This document shows, piece after piece, positions 46,570 through 58,726 of a stretch of 64,000 nt of DNA. Position 1 is the stretch's first letter. The number at the start of each line of letters is the position of its first letter. The DNA is taken from positions 5,332,001 through 5,396,000 of the forward strand of contig CANUEZ040000129.1 of NCBI GenBank assembly GCA_948099385.1, given 5' to 3'. A model generated the notes under the pieces. The model searched no databases, was not told the origin of the DNA, and saw only the letters and a list, made by a program, of their open reading frames with translations. Both the position numbers and the translations under genes were made by a program. This stretch comes from Fasciola hepatica. Taxonomy: Eukaryota; Platyhelminthes; Trematoda; Plagiorchiida; Fasciolidae.

Positions 46570-48997
46570 CAAACTTACCACCTTTTTCTAAAGTGAGAAT
46601 AATGATCGGGTGAGATGAAAAGCTCAATCGTGATATTCAACCTACAGAATAAATTATCACTGCAATCGAGAGTACGTTCATTACTCTCCTTCACAAGCAA
46701 TATGGACGAATATATGACGGACCAGATATGAAGTTCTCATTTTGTGTGCGCGCTGGTATTTGGAGAACTAATGAACAGTCACCAATCTACCAATGATTGT
46801 ATCAAATTATTCTCGTCCATTCGTGTTAGTTCATACGGACTGATAACTGAGCTACACAGAGTAAACTGAATTGTTCCAAATACCATTGAATTGGTATTGA
46901 GAATAAGCATCGTGAGATTGTACACACTATCGTTCACACCATCACACAACCATACACACATACACTAACAAACACACACATACACTAACAAACACACACA
47001 CACACACACACGGTGACCACAACTCACCTCCTTTCTCTGAAGCATCAAATTGATTTGTGAGATAGAAGACGAGAACTATGGTCGTCAGTGGAAGCTTTTG
47101 ATATGTTTCAGTGGAAAGGAAACACGGAGACCATATCAATTAACTGATTGTATACGATTTTGTTCCATATTGAAAATTGAGAATTACAATAATGTTGTTT
47201 CTGTACTTCAATTCACGTCAGTTCATCTGAGATCATATTAGTTGACATTGCCGCAGATCAGATTAGATCAGATCAGATAGGGGATGTGTTTCGTACCAAG
47301 GTTTTCATGTCTGGAGATTTCCGATACGTCAGAAATGCACGCGAATGAGGTCAAATCCATTCCGTTCCGTTCAGTTCGGCTGGTATTCATTCGAGTCAAA
47401 ATGGCTGAGTTTCGTCGAATTTGATTGTGTTAGAACAAGTGAGATACTTCAATTCAGGTCATCTCCCATCTCGTAGATTTGCTATGGTGCTATGGACGAA
47501 CATTTATTGACAGGGAGAACTAGATGATTTTCACGGTCGACGAGCCTGAATACTGTGTTTTTGACAATAAGAAGGAGATTGTGGTTCTACAGGAGATATT
47601 CAAGTGCCGTAAGATACGCCTTGTGTATAACGCATGGAATATAACACGGAGACGAGTTTGATTCGAACGCGCACACGTTTCGCACGCTCTGAATCGGTGG
47701 GCTACATTACCAGCGGACAGTTTCGATGAAGTATTCATGGATAAAATTGATCCCCATTGGATGTGTCTCATTTGGTACAAATCGTCGGATTCATGGTTTA
47801 GCAAAATGATATGAATTGGGTTTATGCGTTTCTTTGTGTACGTATAGGTCAACGCTAGCACCATTTGGTATTTTATGTGGTAAGAATCGAATTTTGGTGC
47901 ATGTTTAGTGCTGGGATAAATGATAAATCAGGAAGAGTAATCGCATATTTGGACAATGAGAATTGTTTATCTGCCTGACTCGATTTTAAATAAGCATCAC
48001 TTGTACTCACGTCCAGGTGCTTAATGTACAGAATAATGACAAATGATAGGAGATAATTGTGAACTTGAGAAAATCACACATCGATTGACAAAATTCATTT
48101 CGATTAGAAAACTGTTTGTTGAAACATTCACTTCGTGTTTCTTCATTCTCATTGATCATGGAATATGTTGGATAATAATGACAAATAACTGATGAATTGG
48201 CTGGTTACCACTGCACTCAACAAACCTAATGGTGTACACAAACGGGTCGACAATGTGTCGAAAGATGTGGGGTAGAAATTTATTGGAATATACGAGACCG
48301 ATATTATCATATCACTCTCAGATGAATATTTGAATTGAATTTTCGAATAGTTGCACTCTGTCATCGTGGGTACATGTGGGGATCTATAATGGGTCCTCGA
48401 AAATGAATGATATGAACAATCCCATATGGAAAGTATAATGTGGTTGGACTTGATACATTTGATACCTTCCCGTGATTGTTTATATTCCGGAGGTTCATTT
48501 GGAGAACAGGGTTATGAAAACGGTGGTGTGGAAATGGCACGATTGTAAGTAGAACAATGTTGGGCGTAATCAATCGATCATCGGATTTGTCATAAACTTC
48601 CACGCACTTGATTAGTGAAGCACGTGACAGTGTTAAACATTACGACTAGGGAAGTGTGATTGAATCAGATGGTAGACAATATCCATTCTTACTTCCTGGT
48701 GCTAAATGTCGAGGAGCATGAATGAATGTGAGAAGAAACGATTGTGGATATGAGAGAACTACTTCATAATTTGATGATTTATCGAGGTTAGTAAATTCTC
48801 CAGTACGATGATCTGCATTATCCATACGTTCACCGAGAGAACCCAAAACATTCTCCTCAATTGTGACATCTCCGGTTCAATTTTGCTCTATATAGTGTAG
48901 TGACCTCGATCGCATTGAGAAAATGACTGTTTTCTGGACACCATTTTGGATCTATTTTCTCTACGATCCTTTCTGACGTTTGACAACGACCTCATAG
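46570..48997 (+). repeat. C-family repeat, copy C2
   Basis: Near-identical to C4 (13437 bp downstream) and close to C1 and C3. The CA microsatellite is at about 46935-47012. It begins at AAATTTCCAAACTTACCACC, the same edge as in C3-C5. Confidence 0.9.
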
Positions 48998-49321
48998 TGT
49001 TCTCCGGTTGCGTACGTTTTACTGGACTGACTTTTCCGAGGTTTCCGTCGACTTTGTTTTAAATATCTTTCGCTTTCGTTCGTTCGCCGATTGTACACGC
49101 TCGCGGTTCGCTTTCTGCACAGCCGTTACGTTTCGTTTTCCGTTCGGTGTATCTCTCGTATTGGCACTGTTTCGGTGCCACGATATATAGAATACACCTT
49201 GCATCTGTAAACCGACTAGCGTCTTCTCTATTCGTCCGAAGGAGGGGATATCCTTGGTATTTCGCTGCTAGACCCAATAGGAGACACGTTCATCAGCCAC
49301 TCTTGAACGTCTTCTATAACA
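48998..49321 (+). mobile_element. Solo LTR (in C2)
   Basis: 324 bp, same ends and same insertion point as in C1 and C4. Confidence 0.7.
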
Positions 49322-49925
49322 GGTATAATTCAACGTGCTGTCTAGATTGGATTATGTGTATTGCGAAACTATACACCCGATAATCAGTAATTTCAGTCAC
49401 ATCGAAGCCAGTTTGCACTGATAAACACGAGTGACAAGAAACGAACTCGTTCTTTCTGCATTCATGTTTATCTGATTGGAAACAACTTACAATCGAGAGT
49501 GAACAACTCTCTTATCATAAGCATTTGGTTGGGACTAATCTCGGTTGAAATAATTCCTATTCATCTTGAGTGATCGATTCAATGAAGGATCTATTCAGGA
49601 TGAACTTTGAAGATATTCGTTATCGATGAATTGACAACAGTCTACGTTGTGATATATTACAAAATTCAATCATATCTCACCTCCATTTTCTGAAAAACAT
49701 TGCATCCATTTGATGAAGAGAACGCGACAAATATTTATAAGGCTATGACAAATCAATGACGAGGTCATGATAAACTCATTTATTTCACAGTGCTCTTTTC
49801 CGCACAAGGCAATATGCATCGGATATTCTCGTTAGGTTGCCATTTCTTCATGACCGTCCAGTTATTTGCAATAATTATCATACAATTACGTTGTATCTAC
49901 ACATTCTTTTGTTTATTGTGTATAT
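49322..49925 (+). repeat. T-family repeat, copy T2 (5' part deleted)
   Basis: After GTGCTGTCTAG at 49345 it jumps to ATTGGATTATGTGTATTGCG, skipping about 245 bp that T4 retains (62785-63030), including the GATC-rich palindrome. The rest matches T3 and T4. Confidence 0.85.
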
Positions 49926-52414
49926 GCAATTTCCAAACTTACCACCTTTTTCTAAAGTGAGAATAATGTTTTTCATGAGATTGTATTGATCAGATGAGAT
50001 GAAAAGCTCAATCGTGATATTCAACCTACAGAATAAATTATCATTACAATCGAGAGTACGTCCATTACTCTCCTTCAAGAGCAATATGGACGAATATATG
50101 ATGGAGCGGAAACGAAGTTGTCATTTCGTTCGCGTAAATATTTGGAAATCCAACGAATAGTCTCCAATCTACCAATGATTGTCTCAAATTATTCTCGTTC
50201 ATTCGTGTTAGTTCATACGGACTGATAACTAAGCTACACAGAGTAAACTGAATTGTTCCAGATAACATTGAATTGGTATTTAGGATAAGTTTCGTGAGAT
50301 TGTACACACTATCGTTCACACCATCACACACCCACAAACACATTCATTAAGAAACACACACACACACCTATAAACTGACAAACACACACACACATACACT
50401 AACAAACACACACACACACACACACACGGTGACCACAACTCACCTCCTTTCTCTGAAGCATCAAATTGATTTGTGAGATAGAAGACGAGAACTATGGTCG
50501 TCAGTGGAAGCTTTTGATATGTTTCAGTGGAAAGGAAACACGGAGACCATATCAATTAACTGATTGTATACGATTTTGTTCCATATTGAAAATTGAGAAT
50601 TACAATAATGTTGTTTCTGTACTTCAATTCACGTCAGTTCATCTGAGATCATATTAGTTGACATTGCCGCAGATCAGATTAGATCAGATCAGATAGGGGA
50701 TGTGTTTCGTACCAAGGTTTTCATGTCTGGAGATTTCCGATACGTCAGAAATGCACGCGAATGAGGTCAAATCCATTCCGTTCCGTTCAGTTCGGCTGGT
50801 ATTCATTCGAGTCAAAATGGCTGAGTTTCGTCGAATTTGATTGTGTTAGAACAAGTGAGATACTTCAATTCAGGTCATCTCCCATCTCGTAGATGTGCTA
50901 TGGTGCTATGGACGAACATTTATTGACAGGGAGAACTAGATGATTTTCACGGTCGACGAGCCTGAATACTGTGTTTTTGACAATAAGAAGGAGATTGTGG
51001 TTCTACAGGAGATATTCAAGTGCCGTAAGATACGCCTTGTGTATAACGCACGGAATATAACACGGAGACGAGTTTGATTCGAACGCGCACACGTTTCGCA
51101 CGCTCTGAATCGGTGGGCTACATTACCAGCGGACAGTTTCGATGAAGTATTCATGGATAAAATTGATCCCCATTGGATGTGTCTCATTTGGTACAAATCG
51201 TCGGATTCATGGTTTAGCAAAATGATATGAATTGGGTTTATGCGTTTCTTTGTGTACGTATAGGTCAACGCTAGCACCATTTGGTATTTTATGTGGTAAG
51301 AATCGAATTTTGGTGCATGTTTAGTGCTGGGATAAATGATAAATCAGGAAGAGTAATCGTATATTTGGACAATGAGAATTGTTTATCTGCCTGACTCGAT
51401 TTTAAATAAGCATCACTTGTACTCACGTCCAGGTGCTTAATGTACAGAATAATGACAAATGATAGGAGATAATTGTGAACTTGAGAAAATCACACATCGA
51501 TTGACAAAATTCATTTCGATTAGAAAACTGTGTTTGTTGAAACATTCACTTCGTGTTTCTTCATTCTTATTGATCATGGAATATGTTGGATAATAATGAC
51601 AAATAACTGATGAATTGGCTGGTTACCACTGTACTGAACAAATCCAATGGTGTACACCAACGGGCCACAGTGTGTCGAGAAATGTGGGGTAGAAATTTAT
51701 TGGAATATACGAGACCGATATTATCATATCACTCTCAGATGAATATTTGAATTGAATTTTCGAATAGTTGCACTCTGTCATCGTGGGTACATGTGGGGAT
51801 CTATAATGGGTCCTCGAAAATGAATGATATGAACAATCCCATATGGAAAGTATAATGTGGTTGGACTTGATACATTTGATACCTTCCCGTGATTGTTTAT
51901 ATTCCGGAGGTTCATTTGGAGAACAGGGTTATGAAAACGGTGGTGTGGAAATGGCACGATTGTAAGTAGAACAATGTTGGGCGTAATCAATCGATCATCG
52001 GATTTGTCATAAACTTCCACGCACTTGATTAGTGAAGCACGTGACAGTGTTAAACATTACGACTAGGGAAGTGTGATTGAATCAGATGGTAGACAATATC
52101 CATTCTTACTTCCTGGTGCTAAATGTCGAGGAGCATGAATGAATGTGAGAAGAAACGATTGTGGATATGAGAGAACTACTTCATAATTTGATGATTTATC
52201 GAGGTTAGTAAATTCTCCAGTACGATGATCTGCATTATCCATACGTTCACCGAGAGAACCCAAAACATTCTCCTCAATTGTGACATCTCCGGTTCGATTT
52301 CGCTCTATACAGTGTAGTGACCTCGATCGCATTGAGAAAATGACTGTTTTCTGGACACCATTTTGGATCTATTTTCTCTACGATCCTTTCTGACGTTTGA
52401 CAACGACCTCATAG
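49926..52414 (+). repeat. C-family repeat, copy C3
   Basis: Follows T2 head-to-tail, showing that C plus T is itself a tandem unit of roughly 3.4 kb. CA microsatellite at about 50325-50428. The minus-strand frame 52063-52332 is the longest version of the exon-like region found in other copies. Confidence 0.9.
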
Positions 52415-52730
52415 TGTTCTCCGGTTGCGTACGTTTTACTGGACTGACTTTTCCGAGGTTTCCGTCGACTTTGTTTTAAATATCTTTCGCTTTCGTTCGT
52501 TCGCCGATTGTACACGCTCGCGGTTCGCTTTCTGCACAGCCGTTACGTTTCGTTTTCCGTTCGGTGTATCTCTCGTATTGGCACTGTTTCGGTGCCACGA
52601 TATATAGAATACACCTTGCATCTGTAAACCGACTAGCGTCTTCTCTATTCGTCCGAAGGAGGGGATATCCTTGGTATTTCGCTGCTAGACCCAATAGGAG
52701 ACAAGTGCGTCATCTTGAACGTCTTCTATA
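52415..52730 (+). mobile_element. 5' LTR of the CsRn1-like gypsy element
   Basis: Begins TGTTCTCC at the same C-family position as the solo LTRs. It matches them to CCAATAGGAGACA (about 52702), then differs by a small deletion before CTTGAACGTCTTCTATA (52714-52730), where the solo copies continue ACA. The primer-binding site could not be identified in the following bases. Confidence 0.7.
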
Positions 52731-52823
52731 TTTGTGAGCCCGAAAATTCCAGAACCTCCTGGATTACTCGGCCGCCCGTTGAGTCTGTGATTTTTCGCTG
52801 TTTCACGTCCTTTTTTTGTTGCA

Positions 52824-52865
<42 letters not shown>

Positions 52866-52887
52866 GATATGTTATCGCAACTTGACC
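52731..52887 (+). other. Gypsy 5' untranslated leader with (TA)n
   Basis: Between LTR and gag start; contains a TA microsatellite (about 52827-52864) that other copies cannot confirm because they lack this region. Confidence 0.6.
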
Positions 52888-53751
52888 ATGTCAGATGATA
52901 AGATGCAGCTCGACACAGATCTCACTTTGTCTGCCGTTGCTTTTCGACCTTTGGCGTTTATCCCACATGATCTTGAGTTTTGGTTTGCAGCCTCAGAGCT
53001 GCAATTTGAGGCACGTAGGATCATCGGCCAACGCCAACGACTTTCCTATGTCTTAGAGGCAATCCCGGGCGATGTTATCGCCACGGTGAGGGATTTAGTA
53101 ATAAATCCTCCTCAAGAGCAGCCGTACGATCGGCTTAAGGAGGCCATACTGCAACATTTCCTTCCTTCTCGGCAGGAACGGTTAAGTCAGCTACTTGCCC
53201 GGCACCCCATAAGGGATACGAAACCCAGCCGCCACCTAGCTCATCTCCGGTCCCTGGCAGGGCCCGCCGATAAGGATTCGGAGATAGTTACCGAACTGTG
53301 GTTGGACTCTTTACCCTTCCATGTTCAGACCACCGTAACTGCTCTCCCCGAGGACTCGTCCTTGGAACGAGCAGCCGCCGTGGCTGACAAGATTGTCGCA
53401 CGTGTCGGCAGTGGGGCTAATCCCCTCATCTCCACGACATCGCGCAATCCTCAAGGTGTTGACCTGGATGAATCGCCGGAAAGGCCTCGGCACTCTCGAT
53501 CCATCCAGCGCCGACTGTCCTTCAAGGACAGAGTTCAAATATCGACCCCTCGCAGTAGCCCACGTAAGCAACGGCACGGACGGGCGCCCTCTACCGCCCT
53601 CGTTCGCCGTGAATCCGCCTCACTTGCCTCGTCCAAACCAGATCATCCTACCAGCGGTTTTTGTTGGTTCCACCGTGTTTTCGGACTAGCTGCCCGTAGG
53701 TGCAGACAGCCGTGTTCATACGCGCCGGGAAAAGCCACTGCAGGCGAGTAG
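52888..53751 (+). CDS. Gag of a CsRn1-like Ty3/gypsy retrotransposon
   Basis: 287 codons from the ATG at 52888 to TAG at 53749; an upstream in-frame ATG at 52816 would only add a TA-encoded Ile-Tyr run, so 52888 is preferred. The N-terminal half has the family pattern: FWFAASELQFEARRI near residue 30, then LSYVLEAIPGDV, LKEAILQHF, RLSQLL and LWLDSLP. A basic serine/arginine-rich linker follows. The C-terminus carries a CHCC nucleocapsid-type motif (C-x2-H-x9-C-x3-C, 53662-53715), characteristic of the CsRn1 group rather than the usual CCHC knuckle. The frame is fully open. Its end overlaps the protease frame and holds a frameshift signal. Gag would package element RNA. Pol is truncated, so the copy cannot be autonomous. 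Confidence 0.85.
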   Translation: MSDDKMQLDTDLTLSAVAFRPLAFIPHDLEFWFAASELQFEARRIIGQRQRLSYVLEAIPGDVIATVRDLVINPPQEQPYDRLKEAILQHFLPSRQERLSQLLARHPIRDTKPSRHLAHLRSLAGPADKDSEIVTELWLDSLPFHVQTTVTALPEDSSLERAAAVADKIVARVGSGANPLISTTSRNPQGVDLDESPERPRHSRSIQRRLSFKDRVQISTPRSSPRKQRHGRAPSTALVRRESASLASSKPDHPTSGFCWFHRVFGLAARRCRQPCSYAPGKATAGE

Positions 53752-54362
53752 AAGCGGCCGTACTTGCCGGCAATCAGTCTCAAGTTGGCCGTTTATTTTA
53801 CGTGCATGATTCGTGTACTAACGCTAGGTTCCTAGTCGATACTGGGGCCCAAGTTTCTGTCTTGCCGGTTGGTAAAGACAAGCCACGGGCTTCTTTGCTT
53901 CGGCTGTCAGCGGCGAATGGTTCTTCCATTCCTACCTACGGTACGAGACAGCTTGCGGTCAACCTGGGACCACGACGACGGTATCTGTGGGTGTTCATTC
54001 TTGCGGATGTTCGCACAGGCATACTGGGAAAGGATTTTCTGCAGCACTATGAATTACTTGTTGATTCACGTAGGCTGCAGCTTATCGATCCTTCGTCGGA
54101 CATTAAATTTACGGGTCTTGCAGCCCGAACAGATGCACACCGAATCACAGGATTGTTTTCTAACATTCCTTACGATATTCAGTCTTTATTTATTAAATTA
54201 TCCTTATTGACTAAACCATTTGAAGAGATAGAGACAGTGACCGATCGTGTGGCACACCATATTGTCACTAACGGACCACCAGTCACGGTACGACCTCGCC
54301 GACTGGCACCGGACAAATTGGCTTTTGCCAAACGTGGAGACACGTTCATCAGCCACTCTTGA
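53700..54362 (+). pseudogene. Pol N-terminus: retroviral-type aspartic protease, then truncated
   Basis: Open in the -1 frame relative to gag, with 52 bp overlap; no ATG is needed because a -1 frameshift would enter it. After a short lead it reads RFLVDTGAQVSVLP with the catalytic D-T-G at 53838-53846, and then ILGKDFLQHYELLVD, the second conserved protease block, around 54025-54065. The linker VTVRPRRLAPDKLAFAK, which normally leads into the RT, ends at about 54330. There the frame passes directly into the last 42 bp of the 3' LTR and stops. RT, RNase H and integrase are deleted. The protease itself looks intact. Confidence 0.85.
53727..53768 (+). promoter_or_regulatory. -1 ribosomal frameshift signal (gag-pol)
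   Basis: Heptamer GGGAAAA (53727-53733) fits X-XXY-YYZ in the gag frame (G-GGA-AAA). It is followed by a 9-nt spacer and an 8-bp stem, GGCGAGTA (53743-53750) with TACTTGCC (53761-53768), one G-U pair and a 10-nt loop. The gag stop TAG spans the end of the stem's 5' arm. The pol frame is exactly -1. Confidence 0.8.
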
Positions 54363-54377
54363 ACGTCTTCTATAACA
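54336..54377 (+). mobile_element. 3' LTR remnant (last 42 bp)
   Basis: GGAGACACG... to CTATAACA, identical to the terminal part of the solo LTRs. The pol-LTR junction is an internal deletion with breakpoints at the protease/RT linker and inside the LTR. Confidence 0.75.
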
Positions 54378-55168
54378 GGTATAATACAATGTGCTGTCTA
54401 GTCACATTAGTTTGGGTGTTGTATCCGATATATTATTATGATTGTGTTTGTCATAATGCATTGTTATAAAAGCACAACAACCACTATACTATTACACGTC
54501 ACATTGCATCAAATCACATCACATGAGTGAATTTATTCCCACATGTGATCAAATCGAATCAGATCACGTCAGATCAGTTCAAACGTGTGCAAATCGATTC
54601 CATCACAACTGATCTGATCAGTTGACACTATATCAAACGAGATGCATTTGGATTATGTGTATCGCGAAACTATAAACCAGATCATTAGTAATTTCAGTCA
54701 GATCGAAGTCAGTTTGCACTGATAAACACGAGTGACAAGAAACGAACTCGTTCTTTCTGCTTGCACGTTTATCAGATTGAAAACAACTTACAATCGAGAG
54801 TGAACAACTCCCTTATCACTAGCATTTGGTTTGAATTAATCTCGGTTGAAATAATTCCTATTCATCTTGAGTTCAATGAAGGATCTATTCAGGATGAACT
54901 TTGAGGATATTCGTTATCGATGAATTGACAACAGTCTACGTTGTGATATATTACAAAATTCAATCATATCTCACCTCCATTTTCTGAAAAACATTGAATC
55001 CATTTGATGAAGATAACACGACAAATATTTATTAGCCTATGAATAATCAATGACGAGATCATGATATACTCATTTATTTCACAGTGCTCTTTTCCGCACG
55101 AGGCAACATGCAATTGGATATTCTCGTTAGGTTGCCATTTCTTCATGACCGTCCACTTATTTGCAATA
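54378..55168 (+). repeat. T-family repeat, copy T3 (3' end replaced by S2)
   Basis: Contains the 19-bp palindrome at 54606-54624 and matches T4 closely up to CTTATTTGCAATAA at about 55168, where S2 begins abruptly. Confidence 0.85.
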
Positions 55169-58168
55169 ATTTCTTGAAGTTTCATTGAAGTGGTCTTTCG
55201 TAATTGCATTCCATTCCCCTAATAACTTTGGCATATTTCAAAAGACCTCACTATTGGCTTTCGAATTTGTTCGGATTAGTATGTGTGGGACATTATTCTG
55301 GCTTTGTGATTCAAAGTGTCCATAAGAACATGTCGCCATTGTCAAACAAGCTACTGCCCACACCAATTCATCTCAGTACAGACGTGCCAGAGACTGGTAT
55401 TCCTGGTCATAAACCAATTAATCAATTAGAAACGTGTTTCGAAAATGAAATGAGTTGGATGCGAGATTGGAGATCAGGTGGGAGACAAGTGGTCCACATT
55501 TTGTTATCAGTTGTGTTCATCCATTGTATTATAGTCAAATGTGAAATGACTAGCTAATTCATCAGTATGTACTCAGAATCATGGAGGTACGAAATGTGCA
55601 TCAATATGTTCGTCACAACCCTGCCCTAATGGGACCAGTATGTAGTTCTGTAACTATCACTCAAACAGTTGATGGTAGATGTTCTAACACCCTCCAATAT
55701 TGGCGATTCACACACCCCCAACACAGTTTTTCCGTCAATGACCCCATCAGTCAATGTCGGGGCACTGCACCCCTTCACATTCAAACGGCGAATTGTTTTC
55801 CTGATCATGCACACTCGTGTAGTTCCGTGCAATGAAGTCCTCCAATGACTGGTTTCATCCTACGCTGCATGAGAATACCTCACAACCGTGTGTGCGTGTG
55901 TGTTGCAGTTGGCGTACACATGCATATGCAAATCGGTAGTTTTCAAAAACGACGAATCCCAGACAGAACTATTAGTTTCATTTTTTCGCAACCTTCACTC
56001 ATGGAGCTAATTGAGTGTTAATCAGAACGAGCAGCGGTTATCTTATTGTATCCAATTAACCTTCGCACTCTACCGACCTCCCTGATCGGGCCCTTGTTTG
56101 CCATGCCCCAGTTACGCGGTCAATTCGATTCATATGTTGTGTCTTAGATGTGTTAACGACCAACCGCTCAGTTTATCCGTCATAGCGGCCGCACTCAGCA
56201 CAGCCGTGACATGGGGCCCATGAGCTATGTGCGTTTCAGCCCACGGAACTTGTAGGTCGATTTCCCTGCTGTTCCTAGATTGTGAACAAATGTGCACGCA
56301 CATAAGTACGCTCACTCAGTCACCCAGATTTCAACGAGGGCAAGGCCTGTCTGCTCCGTGATTCTTTAACCATCAGGGTTTCAACAACAGGTGAATGGTA
56401 TTTTGATACCGGATGGAGCTAAGTCCTTTTGTCTGTGATCTGTCTTAGTTGCCCATGCACTCATACGTCTCACGTGACATGTTTGCGACGTGTGTGTGGC
56501 GTGCAACTACCACGAGGATACAGCATAGGATCTGCAAAATGTGTTGGAAACCAAGGAAAATGTGAGTGTAGATTTAGCGCAGAATTAAATGAAAAAAACC
56601 GGCTGTTTCTGAGTCGCTAAACGAGAGGTCGCTTACAAAATGAGGTGGCCCTGAACACCTTGCTTTCGTGTCCTGGATAGTGGATTATGGGTCTTCCTCG
56701 AGTATGAACCGATTACCAGATTTCAGTGGAATTTTGAGGAAGGGCGCAATATTTATCTTCAGAAAAGTTAGGAATTTTCAACAAACCACTACGAAAATCA
56801 TGTTATTCAACTTTTACAACGAGCCAGTACCACGTTCGACTATTTCGGTGTTCTAATGCTAATTAAGAAGCAAAACCAATTATGTCAAAATTTGCACTGT
56901 ACGCGCAAATGATCATACACACAATAATTGCAGTTAATGTGCATCCCACCATAACAAACTTTATTGTTTTCCAAAGTAATCACCAGGGAAGTTGGAAGAG
57001 AGAACCACTGCAACTGTAGTGATTATCATTCATCCCTACTTGATAACTTGATGAGGCCTTTGGAATTAATTTATTGCAGTCAAATACAATATACACATTT
57101 AACCTGTATAGTCGGATTGGTGATTTGATCTGGCTAGATATTAAGAGACAGATCTAAGCGGAGCACCAGTTGTGTCGAGTAATCATTAGTCGGACAAAAG
57201 CATGTTTGTAAGAGCAGACGTGTTGTCGGGTACGCCGTACGATAAGCGATAGTTTGGAGTGCAACCACGTGGTGTATTGCACTTGGTAACTGATCTCTGG
57301 TTGGGAGTGGGATGCCGCTTGTCGTTGAAATACGTAGCAAGTTTTTTGCTGACATAAATGAATTCATCGGTTCATTATTTACCACGTCATGACATATTTA
57401 CTGTTCCCGATGGTTTAAGAGAGGCTATAACTTGTGATTCACTGTTTCAGTGGTAATACTCATTATGGTTCACATCAGGGATCCTTTGAAATGAGATTTA
57501 CATGCCTTCACGGTAATTTACTTATCACACGGGTCGCATTTTACATCCTCTAAATGGCTGCACAAAATCAAATTTCAATTGTTTGATATATCCAGACGGC
57601 ATCGGTAATGATAACAATAGGTGTTTACCGCATAAAACGCGACTGTCGGAAGTGATCTGAACCACTAGATTCGTGACATTCAAACTGAACTAACTCCTCA
57701 CAGAACATCGAGGAATCGACTTCATGCTGATATTTACCCGTCAACAATCATGGCTTTCACGCGCGAGATCGTTTCCACCGTGTACATTACGTAGTCTAAG
57801 CGATTAAGTTAGCCTGTCTGAGCCCAAGAAGAATAAATCGGCAATTTGCCAACTGAAAATAGTAGTCCGATGTAGAATGTAGTTCATATGGAGTGGAACA
57901 TATAACCAAAATATTTTCACGGCCTAAAAACACACTATACACCGATAATGTCCATCTGTAGGCATACGAAGAGTATGCTCACTCATCTCAGCGTGTTTAG
58001 ACTTTTCGATATCTGGTGACTGACTTCAACTCCCAACCCCAGAATTCCTTTTGCCCGTCCCTATCTTTGCTTATTTCTTTCTGAATGATGGCCATGATTT
58101 TGAGCCACATCAAATTCCACGTAAATCCTTCACAGTGGGAACTCTTGCGTCTGCACAGAATGGAATGT
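55169..58168 (+). repeat. S-family repeat, copy S2 (5'-truncated)
   Basis: Starts at TTTCTTGAAGTTTCATTG, about 200 bp into S1's sequence, so the double hairpin is missing. It also lacks about 670 bp (S1 42150-42822), joining GTAGGTCGA to TTTCCCTG at 56260. From there it is colinear with S1 as part of the segmental duplication. X repeat copy 4 lies at 56401-56512. Confidence 0.85.
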
Positions 58169-58355
58169 GATGGTGGTGTTACAGATGATGCATTTTGATG
58201 AAAGCTGAACGCGTCTTCTCTTTGCGCGTCCACGATTCATCCAATATCCGATACACTGGTTGCAGATTGCCGAAATTGGGTCAATCAGTTGGGATTTCCT
58301 CTGCGAGGGCAAACCACGAGGCCAGTAATAATATTTTCAAAATCGAACGTGTAAA

Positions 58356-58677
58356 CTACATCCAAGTTATCGGCGCACCGTAGTCTTCCAACTTAAGTAA
58401 ATCTTCAGTTACAAGCACAACATTATCCACATATTCTAAGTAAATTAGTCCACTGATGGAGCACAAATTGGTGGTGCAATTACTACTTTGGTTTGAGACT
58501 AACTCCAGAGCCATTTCGGTTCCAAATTTGGGGGCAGGTAGTGGAGTGAACGGCAACCGTGACAAACACCAAGTATCGTGGTGCACTTGGGTGAATGATT
58601 GACGTAAGCAGAAATAGGGCTTCACTTGTTCGAACCCAATGATTGAAGGAGAGAGGTGGATTTTCATGGACCACTGT
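58356..58677 (-). pseudogene. Non-LTR RT palm fragment (inverted), duplicate
   Basis: Duplicate of 44919-45240 with the same YVDN lesion. Confidence 0.6.
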
Positions 58678-58726
58678 TTAGTGGTAGGCAGAACCAGAAC
58701 CGGTCTTATGTTCCACCAGTGATCCA

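Larger units (their letters stand above)
42823..49345 (+). repeat. Segmental duplication, left member
   Basis: About 6.5 kb colinear with 56260-62784 at an offset of 13437 bp (13439 at the right end). It contains the 3' part of S1, both LINE RT pieces, C2 and its solo LTR. Shared private variants, for example AGGTATAATTCAACG after the LTR where C1 and C3 have AATACAATG, set this pair apart from other copies. Confidence 0.9.
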
